Below, in pieces: positions 35,527 to 45,288 of a stretch of DNA of 64,000 nt. Within the stretch, counting starts at the first letter, position 1. Each line of letters opens with the position of its first letter. This DNA comes from Bacteroidota bacterium (GTDB lineage: Bacteria; Bacteroidota; Bacteroidia; B-17B0; Aurantibacillaceae), in contig JACCXH010000044.1 in assembly GCA_013697245.1 (NCBI GenBank), positions 1-64,000 on the forward strand. Direction: 5' to 3'. A program made the position numbers and the translations under genes. Under the pieces are notes generated by a model. It was not told the DNA's origin. It was given only the letters and a program-made list of their open reading frames with translations, and made no database searches.

Positions 35527-36246
35527 TTAAATATGAATTAAACTGCCGGAACCACTAATAGTTGAATTTATAACCGGAGTCCCTTTGTATTTTATATGTC
35601 CGCTACCGGAAATACCAGCAGTTAAACTTTCAAATACATTGATTGAAATGTTGCCTGAGCCGCTGATCTTTGCTTTAACAGTTGTAGAAAGCTCTTCTGA
35701 TGCATTAATATTTCCTGAGCCGCTTACCGAGAATTTTGCAGATGTAATAGTGCCGCCGGATATATTTATATTACCCGAGCCGCTAATGTTGCCATTTAAA
35801 TTTTGAACAGTTACAGAAGGTACAGAAATATTTCCCGAACCACTGATGTTGAGTTCAAGATCGTTTGCCGCCAAATTATTTTGCGCATTAATATTGCCGC
35901 TTCCACTTAATATAATGGCATTAAGGTCTTTTAAATGAATTATGATCTTAATTTTAGAATGCCACCTTACTCTTTTATTAAATTCAATAATTAAAGTAGT
36001 TCCTTCAATTTTTGTATCCAGCACGCGCAAAATATTTTCCTGTGCTGAGACATCGATGTTAAAGGTTGAATCGCTTATAATATCAACATCCGCATCGCAG
36101 CGCACTTCAACTTTATTGAACGTTCCGTTGTTCCTCGTTTCGCTAATGTTATTTCCTTTTCCGTGTATGCCCCACAAAGTTCCTTTGTTGCAAGCTTGCA
36201 AGGAGTAGATGAGTAGTAAGGCGAAAATGACTTTTAAAATTTTCAT
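35527..36246 (-). CDS. DUF2807 (head GIN domain) lipoprotein
   Basis: The 239-residue protein has a lipobox (MKILKVIFALLLIYSLQAC, Cys19). The mature part is a repeated beta-helix-like domain with at least six copies of an ISGSGNI(N) motif, characteristic of DUF2807 putative auto-transporter adhesin head GIN proteins. Role unproven; surface or periplasmic location is likely. It sits between the STN-domain protein (71 nt) and the TonB-dependent receptor (20 nt). Confidence 0.85.
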   Translation of the reverse strand: MKILKVIFALLLIYSLQACNKGTLWGIHGKGNNISETRNNGTFNKVEVRCDADVDIISDSTFNIDVSAQENILRVLDTKIEGTTLIIEFNKRVRWHSKIKIIIHLKDLNAIILSGSGNINAQNNLAANDLELNISGSGNISVPSVTVQNLNGNISGSGNINISGGTITSAKFSVSGSGNINASEELSTTVKAKISGSGNISINVFESLTAGISGSGHIKYKGTPVINSTISGSGSLIHI

Positions 36247-36317
36247 AAATTTGTTTTTAATGTTATACTAGAAAGACAACGTTAAAAGCAGTTACCCCTA
36301 CTTGTATGAAAAAAAAA

Positions 36318-38099
36318 TTAAAGGAAACGAATAGCTATTTTACCACCCACCCAGCCTTTAAGGTTATAACCGTCTGCAGCACTTATATTTGAAGTAAAAA
36401 GGAGATATGGCGCTACATTATCATATCGGAGATTATACCCGGGCGCATAAGTATTAGCCAGATATAAATTAAATACCGGTCCTGCTGCAATTGAAAATCT
36501 TTTTTTGAATTTATATTCCAAACCCCAATATAATTTATATAGTTCATTTTCGTTCGCATTAAACCCGCCAATACTTATATGATGCGCGCTTAATGTAACA
36601 TCACTTCGCAATTTATTTTTAATTTTAAAGGAAGTGCCAAGACCATACCCAAAAGACCAGAGTGGTTCATTTGCACTCGGAGTAATACCAACACTAAAAA
36701 TATTATAGAATTTATGCACCCCCGTTCTAAAAGAAAGATTGGCGTATTGTACCTCATCAGACGAAAATTCAATTTGATGCAAACCTTTTTTTACGAAACT
36801 AAAAATGCCAATAGCGGCACCTGCACATGTATCTGAAAAATTAAAAAATCCTACCTGTAACCCATTTACTTTTTTGGCATGATTAAAAAATCCTGATACC
36901 TGGATGCCATCCATATTACCTGCAGTATTATTTGCAAAACCGCTAACCTGGATCCCATCTAAACTTTTAGCATGGTTAAAGTAACCGGCAAGTTGCGCAC
37001 CCTTCATACTATCTGCGGCAATATTTACAAAACCAGCAAGCTGTGCCCCTTTTGTTTTACCCATATTTGTATTAACAAAACCGGCGGCGTTAACACCATT
37101 CGAATTTCCAATATTTAAATTCCAAAAGCCTGCCGCCTGTGCGCCCCACATATTTTTGCCGGTAATATTAAAGAAACCGGCAAGTTGCGCTCCTTTAACC
37201 GAATCGCCAACAATATTAAAGAAACCGGCTAATTGAGCGCCCTTGCTGTTTTCTCTATCGATATTAAAAAAACCGCCCAGCTCCAATAAATTTGTTCCGC
37301 GGGAGTATCCTCCAAAAACATTTAAGGAATATTTGTTATAAATATTTCCCGATAATAGTCCGTTAGTACCAACAAAAGGAATTAAAGACACTTGAAAATT
37401 TCGCGCCATGGTATCTTTTATGTTTAGGGTATTTACATAACCTTTAAATTTCCTGAACATGTTATTGGTGTAATGACTGAAGTCCTTTAATTTCGCTTTC
37501 CATAAAACAGAATCTTTATTTTTGATAGAGTCTGCTATCGGGTTTAAATTTATGAAAGTGATAAGATTATTTTTTAGATCGGAGATCTTAAGCACTGTAT
37601 CTTCATAATTTACTTTGTTCACAATAATACTTTGGTTCTTGGTTGGAATAGAAATGGAATAGAATCCATACTCATCGGTCGTTACCGACTGAAGACTTGT
37701 TTTATCGTAGATAGTTACATTCGCCAGTTTTTTATCCGTAGTTTTGTCATATACGTAGCCGCTTAGTTCAGTTTTCTTAGGATTCTTTTCTATAACCCGT
37801 TCTTTTAAAATAATGTAATTGTTCTTTGACCTAACCGTAATGTTGTTTGGAAGTAGTAGCGCTAATGCTTCGCGTACTGTTTTTTGTATTATGTTTACTG
37901 AGACCGGTGCAAGGTTATTAATGATGGAGGATGAATAGGAAAATATTAAACCGGTTTGTTGCTGTATTTTATTTAATCCTATGATCACCTGTTCATTGTT
38001 CAATGATAAGGAGATTTCCCGTTCCAATGGCGGAACAGCAGCGAAGCAAAAGTTGAAGCAACTTGCGACTAAACTACATAAAAAAATAAACCGTTGCAT
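36318..38099 (-). CDS. STN + carboxypeptidase-regulatory-like + surface-repeat protein (not a receptor)
   Basis: 593 residues. After a signal peptide, residues about 25-98 form a secretin/TonB short N-terminal (STN) domain (EREISLSLNNEQVIIGLNKI), next a CarboxypepD_reg-like domain (about 109-190, ELSGYVYDKTTDKKLANVTI), then from about 265 roughly ten repeats of about 20 residues with the core GAQLAGFFNI, as in LA_2272-type surface repeats, and a final beta-rich region like an outer-membrane barrel. STN domains of transducing receptors signal to FecR proteins; here the STN protein is encoded 6 nt after fecR but lacks plug and barrel of a TonB-dependent receptor. Confidence 0.8.
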   Translation of the reverse strand: MQRFIFLCSLVASCFNFCFAAVPPLEREISLSLNNEQVIIGLNKIQQQTGLIFSYSSSIINNLAPVSVNIIQKTVREALALLLPNNITVRSKNNYIILKERVIEKNPKKTELSGYVYDKTTDKKLANVTIYDKTSLQSVTTDEYGFYSISIPTKNQSIIVNKVNYEDTVLKISDLKNNLITFINLNPIADSIKNKDSVLWKAKLKDFSHYTNNMFRKFKGYVNTLNIKDTMARNFQVSLIPFVGTNGLLSGNIYNKYSLNVFGGYSRGTNLLELGGFFNIDRENSKGAQLAGFFNIVGDSVKGAQLAGFFNITGKNMWGAQAAGFWNLNIGNSNGVNAAGFVNTNMGKTKGAQLAGFVNIAADSMKGAQLAGYFNHAKSLDGIQVSGFANNTAGNMDGIQVSGFFNHAKKVNGLQVGFFNFSDTCAGAAIGIFSFVKKGLHQIEFSSDEVQYANLSFRTGVHKFYNIFSVGITPSANEPLWSFGYGLGTSFKIKNKLRSDVTLSAHHISIGGFNANENELYKLYWGLEYKFKKRFSIAAGPVFNLYLANTYAPGYNLRYDNVAPYLLFTSNISAADGYNLKGWVGGKIAIRFL

Positions 38100-38105
38100 G
38101 AATAT

Positions 38106-39107
38106 TTATTGCACTTTTGTTTTGCTTTTGAGAATAACCGAACTATCCCTTTTCTCGATATCCAGATCAAGTGTTTCGGCGATAATACTTATTACCACAT
38201 CTACCGGCTCGTTATTGAAGATCACTGATAATTTTTTATCGGCAAGCGCCTCATCATTAAGAGCAATATTAACATCGTAAACATCGTTGATCTGTTTGAT
38301 CACATTATCTAATGGTGTTTGGTTAAACTGAAAAATCTTAGAGTGATAGCTAACAGCGTTTTCAGAGGGGTCAAGTATACTTTGCACAAACTGTTTAGCA
38401 GTAATATTATAAATAGCTTTTTGTCCTTTTACTAAATTCAAGCCGGCATCAGTAGAAGTAAAAAAATGCACTTCGCCACTTTCAACTACTACTTCAATAT
38501 TGTTTGTACCCGGCAAGGCCTTTACATTAAATGCGGTTCCAATATCTTTTATTATCACATCATTTATAATTATTTCGAAAGGTTGTTGCTCATTGTGCAC
38601 TACTTCAAAAAAAGCTTCACCTTTTAATTTTACTTCGCGCACATTATCTTTATTTAAAGAATAAGTAATTTCTGAATGTTTATTTAAAAAAACCTTACTG
38701 CCATCGGGTAAGGTATTGGAAACAGTTTTGTTTAATGCCAAATATTGCAAGGACTGAACTTCTTTACCGGTAAAGATCCATTTCATTAAAAAACTTAAAG
38801 CAACAATTAGCATTAAGGAAGCCGCAATACGAATAACTGTTGTTCTTTTATAAAGCGGAATTACTTTTGTTGCATTATTGCTAATGCGCTCATCCAGTTT
38901 ATTCCACGCTGTGTTTATATTCACCGGATGCTCTAATTCTATTGAACTAATTGTATCCAATAATTTTTTGTTTAAAGTAAAATACTCCAGGTTCGCAACC
39001 GAGGCATTCTTCCAGATTTCCAATAGGGCAATTTCCTCACCATTGGCCTCTCCGGCAATAACTTTTGCAATTAGATCATCTTTATCTTCAAAATTTTTCA
39101 TATCCAA
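38106..39107 (-). CDS. FecR-family anti-sigma factor
   Basis: 333 residues: an N-terminal cytoplasmic anti-sigma region, one membrane helix at about 88-110 (TVIRIAASLMLIVALSFLMK), a periplasmic FecR domain (NTLPDGSKVFLNKHSEITYS ... VESGEVHFF) and a C-terminal DUF4974 domain (FNQTPLDNVIKQINDVYDVN), which resembles an STN fold. It should hold the ECF sigma factor until a periplasmic signal arrives. It overlaps the sigma gene by 10 nt; an ATG two codons later is an alternative start. Confidence 0.92.
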   Translation of the reverse strand: MDMKNFEDKDDLIAKVIAGEANGEEIALLEIWKNASVANLEYFTLNKKLLDTISSIELEHPVNINTAWNKLDERISNNATKVIPLYKRTTVIRIAASLMLIVALSFLMKWIFTGKEVQSLQYLALNKTVSNTLPDGSKVFLNKHSEITYSLNKDNVREVKLKGEAFFEVVHNEQQPFEIIINDVIIKDIGTAFNVKALPGTNNIEVVVESGEVHFFTSTDAGLNLVKGQKAIYNITAKQFVQSILDPSENAVSYHSKIFQFNQTPLDNVIKQINDVYDVNIALNDEALADKKLSVIFNNEPVDVVISIIAETLDLDIEKRDSSVILKSKTKVQ

Positions 39108-39676
39108 AAATTAATGTATAGCCAAAATACGGCAGGTAAATGATCTTTTAATTTTTCGCGTAATATTTTTAAGGCCTTGCCCATATGATTTTCAACTGTT
39201 TTAACAGAGATATTTAATTGTTCGGCAATCTCGGAATATTTTAAATTTTCGAAACGGCTTAACTTAAATACAATGCCGCATTGCTCAGGCAAAGCATCTA
39301 ATGCTTCATTTATTTGTTTACCAAGTTCTTTTGCTTGTAATGTTTTTGATGCGTCATCAAAACTACCGTTCATATTGTTCTTATAATCATCAGCATATTG
39401 AGTTCTTACCTTAATATGTTTTATTTTATTTAAGCAATCGTTGTGCACCGCCCTATACAAATACGATTTTAGTGAACCCGTAACTTGTATGGTTTCTCGC
39501 TTTGCACAAATATTATAAAATAAATTTTGCACTACTTCTTCCGATTCGTCAATATCTTTTATTACTGAGCAGGCATAATTACACAAAGGCTGGTAATAGG
39601 TTCTAAAAACGTTTTCAAATACGTTTTTATCGCCTTCGCTAATTAATTGCCAATATTGTTGTTCGTTTAATTGCAC
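39098..39676 (-). CDS. ECF RNA polymerase sigma factor (FecI-like, Bacteroidota family)
   Basis: About 192 residues with sigma region 2 (FRTYYQPLCNYACSVIKDID ... SYLYRAVHNDCLNKIKH) and region 4 (LPEQCGIVFKLSRFENLKYS, then EIAEQLNISVKTVENHMGKA). I take GTG at 39676 as the start: the frame extends to a TTG at 39697, but that codon falls inside a -7-like element (39695-39702), so it would precede the transcript start. It heads a five-gene operon ending with the TonB-dependent receptor. Confidence 0.88.
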   Translation of the reverse strand: MQLNEQQYWQLISEGDKNVFENVFRTYYQPLCNYACSVIKDIDESEEVVQNLFYNICAKRETIQVTGSLKSYLYRAVHNDCLNKIKHIKVRTQYADDYKNNMNGSFDDASKTLQAKELGKQINEALDALPEQCGIVFKLSRFENLKYSEIAEQLNISVKTVENHMGKALKILREKLKDHLPAVFWLYINFWI

Positions 39677-39694
39677 TTTTTGGAAAATCTCCAA

Positions 39695-39725
39695 CAAAGA
39701 TACATTTTAACCGAAATAAGAAAAC
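39695..39725 (-). promoter_or_regulatory. Candidate promoter of the sigma/anti-sigma operon
   Basis: TATCTTTG (39702-39695, minus strand) matches TAnnTTTG exactly; the -33 region is only T-rich (GTTT, 19 nt upstream). The predicted transcript starts near 39689, about 12 nt before the GTG start of the sigma gene. Confidence 0.35.
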
Positions 39726-39890
39726 GCAAAACAAATAATTTGCTAAACATTACTCTTTCCTTGTTTTCATAAACAAACAATACCTCATTTACAACCATAA
39801 GACAATTTAAAAGGAAGATACCCCTACCGGCCTTGTTATTTTTTTTTGAATTTTGGGTTAAATACCCAACCACATTACCATCCGGCGCTT

Positions 39891-42329
39891 TTAGCTTACT
39901 TTGCTAAAGGCTTTTTTGAGGTATAGGTAATCGATATAATACAATACTTTTACCGAGATCATATTATTTTGGGCGGTATTAAATGAACCTCTAAAATTAT
40001 CGTAATAATCATTGTTGACCGTATTCTCGCGTTTTAATACAGAGTTCTTCCACACCACATTTAATTCACTACCAGGCGCAAACTGCCAGTAATAAACCAT
40101 GTCAATATTAAATGCGTTAAAATTGACATTATGATCGGTTGGGTAATTCGTATACGGATTTAAATAACCGTCATCTCCTAATTGATAATAAGCGCTATAT
40201 TTTGCTTTAGACCAATAATGTCTTAAACGAAATGAAAGCGACATCTTATTTGTGAATTTGTAAACGCTCGAAAAAGTGTTGCTAACGGTTTGCATATTGC
40301 GACGACCAAAAGTAATTGTATCTCCATATGGATCGTAATGCACAAAACCAATATCATCGTTCCTAAGATTATTTGCAGCCTCATAAATGAACGATAGTTT
40401 ATTGTTTGCACGATAACGCGGCGAGACCGATAAATTAAAATAATGTCGATTGTTCTCATTAAAGATCCTATAGTTTGTGCTAACATCCAAAGCAAAAGGT
40501 TTACGGTAATCACTCGAAATAAAACCTCCTGCATTATAGTTTACAGGATAAGTATAAAACCTCCCAAAGATGCGTGGTTCATAATAATCATATGTAACTA
40601 CCGGCTCTATAGCATAATTAAGTCCGCAGGTAAAAAACCGTTTAGTAAACGTGGTAACATGGTTGCCATAAATTCCAAAATTCCAAAATGCGTTAGGCAC
40701 ATACATGCGTTGGTAGGCAATATTAACGCTGTTATAGGAGTTGTTTACTTTCCAAAAAGGTTTATACACGTTATAAATTAAGTTTAAACCTGTCTCCATA
40801 TTATTAGTCAGTAATAAAATACCCAAGTCGTTAGGATTATATTTATCGGTATTTAACGAGCCGTAAATATTCCACTTAAAATTGCCGCCATTCTTACCAA
40901 GATCTAAATTACAGCTGTAACCTGTATAAGGTTTTAAACTGTCAGGGTAAAAACGATTGCTCATAATGGCGCCGCCACCAATAGAATAAATATTTTTTTT
41001 GTTATTGAACCTAAAACCCGTTCCGGTAACATTTGCATCATAAAAATGTCCTTCTCTCGTAACATTAGTGTTTATAAGATTTACAAAGGAGTTATTTTTT
41101 AATGCCTGATCAAAAACAATGATATTATAATTTGTAAGCGGTGAGGTTAATATACTGCGGGTAACTCCTAAAGTATCCTGCACGGTGGCATACATATTAT
41201 TTGATACCGCATTAAAAACGCCGATACCCAATTTTTTATTGGTGCGGCCAGATAATTTTGTAGCATTTAATAATTGTGTTTGCGTGGGGTTCTTAATTAT
41301 TTTTTCGCCATCTTTTAATTCGGCAGCAACGGCATTATATTTAATTGGTGTACCGCCAACCCGTCGCGAATAAAACAAACCACCTTTATTGAACAACTCA
41401 GTTCCCTCTGTAAAAAAAGGCCGGCGCTCCTGAAACTGAACTTCAAACGGAGAAAGATTCAACACCTGATTATCAGATTGTACCTGGCTAAAATCAGGTA
41501 CTAAAGTCATATCTAACGTAAATGCATCCGAAAGGCCATATTTTACATCCATACCTCCGCTTAAATTATAGGTAAGGTTTTTTACATTGGCATCGTTATA
41601 AGGGTAATGATTAATGATACTGGCAATATATGGCGAAAAAGACAAACGCACAGGCGGCTTGATATTCTCTAGTCCAGTAAGATCGCCAAACTGCCTAACC
41701 AATGCATTTATTTTTGGATTAACCGGATTCCAAAAAGAATTTTCGCGCAAGCGGCGAACTTTACGAATGCTATTAAAGCCCCAGGTTTGTATCTCTTTTG
41801 CCGTAAAACGCACAGCGGAATAAGGAATACGCATTTCAACAGCCCAACCTTTTTCATTAATTTTTACTGAACTCATCCAAACCGCGTTCCAGTCAAAATC
41901 CTGCGTGTCCGTGCTGTAGCGGGCATCTATCTGGGTACCGGCAGATGTTACAAAAAAACCGTAAGCATTTATATCATCATTATACGTATCAAAAAAAACA
42001 CCAAACAGTTCAGCATTCGCCTCGTTATCGCGGGTGCTTAATTCACGCAAAATACTATCGGGTGATGTATCATACAACATAGCGCTGATGTAGAGCGCTG
42101 CATTATCATACAAGATCTTTACCTCTGTTTTTTGTTCGGTTGGAAGTCCGGGATGAAGATCGCGTTGAATAAAATCTCCGGCAATTTCTGCTTTTGCCCA
42201 GCAGGTATCATCTAACACACCATCAATTTTTGGCGAAACAAAAGTGCGAACAGCGTTCACCGATTTGTTTTGCGAAAAAATTCCGTTAAGGATACCAAAA
42301 AATAAAAGTATAATGTAGAGTTTTTTCAT
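39891..42329 (-). CDS. DUF5916 outer-membrane protein with CBM9-like domain
   Basis: 812 residues with signal peptide MKKLYIILLFFGILNGIFS. Residues about 25-215 form a carbohydrate-binding family 9-like beta sandwich (PKIDGVLDDTCWAKAEIAGD). The rest is the DUF5916 region with LVPDFSQVQSDNQVLNLSPF, RRPFFTEGTELF and many alternating aromatic strands, consistent with an outer-membrane beta-barrel. Function is unknown. It is transcribed alone; 193 bp separate it from the sigma gene. Confidence 0.85.
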   Translation of the reverse strand: MKKLYIILLFFGILNGIFSQNKSVNAVRTFVSPKIDGVLDDTCWAKAEIAGDFIQRDLHPGLPTEQKTEVKILYDNAALYISAMLYDTSPDSILRELSTRDNEANAELFGVFFDTYNDDINAYGFFVTSAGTQIDARYSTDTQDFDWNAVWMSSVKINEKGWAVEMRIPYSAVRFTAKEIQTWGFNSIRKVRRLRENSFWNPVNPKINALVRQFGDLTGLENIKPPVRLSFSPYIASIINHYPYNDANVKNLTYNLSGGMDVKYGLSDAFTLDMTLVPDFSQVQSDNQVLNLSPFEVQFQERRPFFTEGTELFNKGGLFYSRRVGGTPIKYNAVAAELKDGEKIIKNPTQTQLLNATKLSGRTNKKLGIGVFNAVSNNMYATVQDTLGVTRSILTSPLTNYNIIVFDQALKNNSFVNLINTNVTREGHFYDANVTGTGFRFNNKKNIYSIGGGAIMSNRFYPDSLKPYTGYSCNLDLGKNGGNFKWNIYGSLNTDKYNPNDLGILLLTNNMETGLNLIYNVYKPFWKVNNSYNSVNIAYQRMYVPNAFWNFGIYGNHVTTFTKRFFTCGLNYAIEPVVTYDYYEPRIFGRFYTYPVNYNAGGFISSDYRKPFALDVSTNYRIFNENNRHYFNLSVSPRYRANNKLSFIYEAANNLRNDDIGFVHYDPYGDTITFGRRNMQTVSNTFSSVYKFTNKMSLSFRLRHYWSKAKYSAYYQLGDDGYLNPYTNYPTDHNVNFNAFNIDMVYYWQFAPGSELNVVWKNSVLKRENTVNNDYYDNFRGSFNTAQNNMISVKVLYYIDYLYLKKAFSKVS

Positions 42330-42370
42330 GTTTTGCCGATACTAAATTATTTCAAAACCTCTTTCCTTTA

Positions 42371-42393
42371 CTCCCCCTTTTGAGGGGAAAAAA
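42371..42393. repeat. Short GC-rich hairpin
   Basis: CCCCT-TTTG-AGGGG at 42374-42387 followed by A6. It lies in the divergent region upstream of the DUF5916 and RND genes, so it is not placed as a terminator; it resembles hairpins often scattered between genes. Confidence 0.35.
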
Positions 42394-42552
42394 GTACCCA
42401 AAAAGTTCAATAATAAATAAATCACATTATTTAACGAAATAAATCTGCAAAACTGAAAGGAATAACAGCAGAAAATCCTTAAAAAAATACTAATATTAAT
42501 GTATATTTAGCCTTCAAAACAGAAGAAAACAGAACAACATTAAGTACTTAGT

Positions 42553-44904
42553 ATGTGGAAATATTTTTCGGGGATTTTATTAAGAAATAAATTAGCATTT
42601 ACCATAGGAGTTTTGCTCCTGACATTTTTTATGGGCTTTGAGGCTTCAAAAATGGAGTTGTCGTACGAGTTTGCTAAAATATTACCCGATACCGATAGCA
42701 CTTTTATTGAATACCAAACTTTTAAAAAACGTTTTGGTGAAGATGGAAATGTAATGGTAATGGGTTTTGAAGATAAAAACCTTTTTAAATTAGATAAATT
42801 TAAAGATTGGGTTAAATTAAACAACGATCTTAAAAATATTCAGGGTGTTAAAGCGATCATGTCGTTACCAACCTGTTTTAGATTGGTAAAGAATGATAGT
42901 TTAGAAAAATTTGAATTTGTACCACTTATTCAAAATCCAATAACTACACAATCAGAAGTTGATAGTTTAAAGAAGCAGATCTTAAATATGCCTTTTTACG
43001 AAGGTATCATTTACAATAAAGAAACAGGCGCCAATTTAGTGGCCATTACTTTCACAAAAAAAGACCTCGACTCGAAACGCCGCTTGGATATGGTAAAAGA
43101 GATCAGAGCGCTGGGCGATGTTTACTCTAAAAAATATAATGTAGACATGCATTATTCGGGCATGCCTTATATCCGTTCGCAATTAATGACGAAGGTAAGA
43201 GCCGAAATGACCTTGTTTTTAATTCTTGCAGTAATTGTAACAGCAATTATACTTTGGTTGTTCTTCCGATCTTTATCTACTGTGCTGTTCTCACTTATTG
43301 TTGTAATAATGGGCGTAGTGTGGTCTATCGGTATCATGTATCTTTTTGGATATAAGATAACGGTACTCTCCGGTTTAATTGCGCCATTAATAATGGTGAT
43401 AGGTTTGCCAAACTGTATCTTTCTTATTAATAAATATCAAAGCGAATTTTTAGCGCATGGTAATAAAATAAAAGCACTTGCCAGAAGTATTGAAACGATT
43501 GGTGTTACTTTATTTTTAGCAAACATTACAACAGCCATTGGCTTTGGTGTTTTGTATTTCACAAAAAGTTCGATGTTGGTAGAATTTGGTATTGTTGCCG
43601 CTATTAGTGTTTTAGCAACCTATGCCATTACCTTAATATTAATACCTGTTATTTTAAATTATTTACCAACCCCAAAACCAAAACATACCAAACACCAGGA
43701 AGGTAAACGTATCAATAAGATCCTTGATATTATTGATATGCTTGTACAAAAACGCCGCAAAGCAATTTATACGATCTCTGCTATTATTACTGCCGTATCA
43801 CTATGGGGAATGATGTCGATAGACATGAATGGCTATGTGGTAGATGATCTGCCGGAAAAAGATCCTGTTTATACTGATCTTAGTTTTTTTGAAACTAATT
43901 TCAAAGGTGTGTTACCGTTTGAGATCTCTATTGATACAAAAGTGCCGAACGGGTTATTTAAAAATAATGCCAAAGCTATTTACAAAATAAAATTATTACA
44001 AAAAACATTAGAGCAGTACTCCATTTTTTCAAAACCATTATCCGTTGTAGAAGGAATTAAATTTTCTTACCAGGCTTATAATGATGGAAAACCTAAGTTT
44101 TATAAAGTACCGAGTATTGGCGATCTTAAAACACTTTCAGAATATTCTGGTACGTTAAAGGGGCAGAACAATCGTTTACAAACTTTTATGGATACTGCCA
44201 AACAGATCACACGCGTAAGTTACCAGGTGGCAGATATCGGTTCAAAAAAGATGAAAGCTCTGATGAAGGAATTACGTCCAAGAATAGATTCTATTTTCGA
44301 TCCTAAGGAATATAAGGTTAGTACAACGGGCCACAGTTTAGTGTTTTTAAAGAACAACGATTATTTATTATCTAATTTATTAGAGAGTTTATTAATTGAG
44401 ATCCTTTTAATTGCCATTGTTGGCATTGCTTTATTTCGTTCGGTGCGCATTATTGTATTGTCTAAAATACCTTGTTTAATTCCTTTAGTTATAACGGCCG
44501 GTATAATGGGTTTTTTAGATATTCGTTTTAAACCCTCTACCATTTTAATTTTTAGTATTGCTTTTGGTATTTCCTCCGACGGTACTATTTATTTTTTAAC
44601 CAAGTACAGGCAGGAGTTGAAAAAAATGAAGAGCGCGGCAGAAGCTATCTCTGCAGCCATTCACGATACCGGTTTAAGTATGGTATACACTTCTATTATT
44701 TTATTTTGTGGTTTTGCCATCTTCGCTGCTTCCAGTTTTGGCGGTACGGTTGCTTTAGGTGTTTTGGTTTCGTTAACTTTATTAATGAGCATGTTCACCA
44801 ATTTAATTTTGTTGCCTGCCATTTTACTTTCTATCCACACCAAAAAAACAAAAAAGGAAATAACGGAAGCACCGTTAATAGATATTGATGAGCATGAGGA
44901 TTGA
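42553..44904 (+). CDS. RND/MMPL-family transporter
   Basis: 783 residues with the RND duplication: one helix (about 13-30), a large periplasmic loop, five helices (about 220-370), a second loop and five helices (about 625-775). GLPNCIFLINKYQSEF and ISSDGTIYFLTKYRQEL are the paired helix-4 signatures of MMPL/SSD-type exporters. It is shorter than tripartite AcrB-type pumps (about 1040), so it probably exports lipids or hydrophobic compounds alone. Substrate unknown. The cupin gene follows after 42 nt. Confidence 0.87.
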   Translation: MWKYFSGILLRNKLAFTIGVLLLTFFMGFEASKMELSYEFAKILPDTDSTFIEYQTFKKRFGEDGNVMVMGFEDKNLFKLDKFKDWVKLNNDLKNIQGVKAIMSLPTCFRLVKNDSLEKFEFVPLIQNPITTQSEVDSLKKQILNMPFYEGIIYNKETGANLVAITFTKKDLDSKRRLDMVKEIRALGDVYSKKYNVDMHYSGMPYIRSQLMTKVRAEMTLFLILAVIVTAIILWLFFRSLSTVLFSLIVVIMGVVWSIGIMYLFGYKITVLSGLIAPLIMVIGLPNCIFLINKYQSEFLAHGNKIKALARSIETIGVTLFLANITTAIGFGVLYFTKSSMLVEFGIVAAISVLATYAITLILIPVILNYLPTPKPKHTKHQEGKRINKILDIIDMLVQKRRKAIYTISAIITAVSLWGMMSIDMNGYVVDDLPEKDPVYTDLSFFETNFKGVLPFEISIDTKVPNGLFKNNAKAIYKIKLLQKTLEQYSIFSKPLSVVEGIKFSYQAYNDGKPKFYKVPSIGDLKTLSEYSGTLKGQNNRLQTFMDTAKQITRVSYQVADIGSKKMKALMKELRPRIDSIFDPKEYKVSTTGHSLVFLKNNDYLLSNLLESLLIEILLIAIVGIALFRSVRIIVLSKIPCLIPLVITAGIMGFLDIRFKPSTILIFSIAFGISSDGTIYFLTKYRQELKKMKSAAEAISAAIHDTGLSMVYTSIILFCGFAIFAASSFGGTVALGVLVSLTLLMSMFTNLILLPAILLSIHTKKTKKEITEAPLIDIDEHED

Positions 44905-44946
44905 TCGATCTATTTTAATTTATTCTTAAAATTATTTGAATCTAAA

Positions 44947-45288
44947 ATGACTAAAATACCTTTTACAACCATAGACTGGGCTGCGATCGAGAAAACAGAA
45001 TACAAAGGCGAAACCGGAACTTCTTATTGGCAAACATTACAGTTTGGCGGATTGCGCGTTCGCATTGTTGAATATTCGGAAGGTTATCTTGCCGACCACT
45101 GGTGCGAGAAAGGTCACGTGGTACATTGCCTGGAAGGAGAATTTTTGACCGAATTAAAAACGGGCGAAAAAATTTCACTTTCTAAAGGAAAAAGTTATGT
45201 TGTGTCGGATGAATTAAGCTCACATCGTTCTTTCTCAAAGAGTGGCGTAAAATTACTAATCGTTGATGGCGATTTTTTGAAAGCTTAA
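44947..45288 (+). CDS. Small cupin-fold protein (DHCW-motif type)
   Basis: The 113-residue single-domain cupin has ADHWCEKGHVVHCLEGEF (residues 49-66), which carries the family hallmark Asp-His-Trp-Cys block and the first cupin motif, and a closing SSHRSFSKSGVKLLIVDG. It probably binds one metal ion; no activity is established. It follows the RND gene and overlaps the convergent DUF2306-like gene by 4 nt. Confidence 0.78.
   Translation: MTKIPFTTIDWAAIEKTEYKGETGTSYWQTLQFGGLRVRIVEYSEGYLADHWCEKGHVVHCLEGEFLTELKTGEKISLSKGKSYVVSDELSSHRSFSKSGVKLLIVDGDFLKA

Noticed and set aside
39667-39873. 68-residue minus-strand ORF before the sigma gene
   Set aside because: It overlaps the sigma gene start and promoter in another frame and has no family resemblance.
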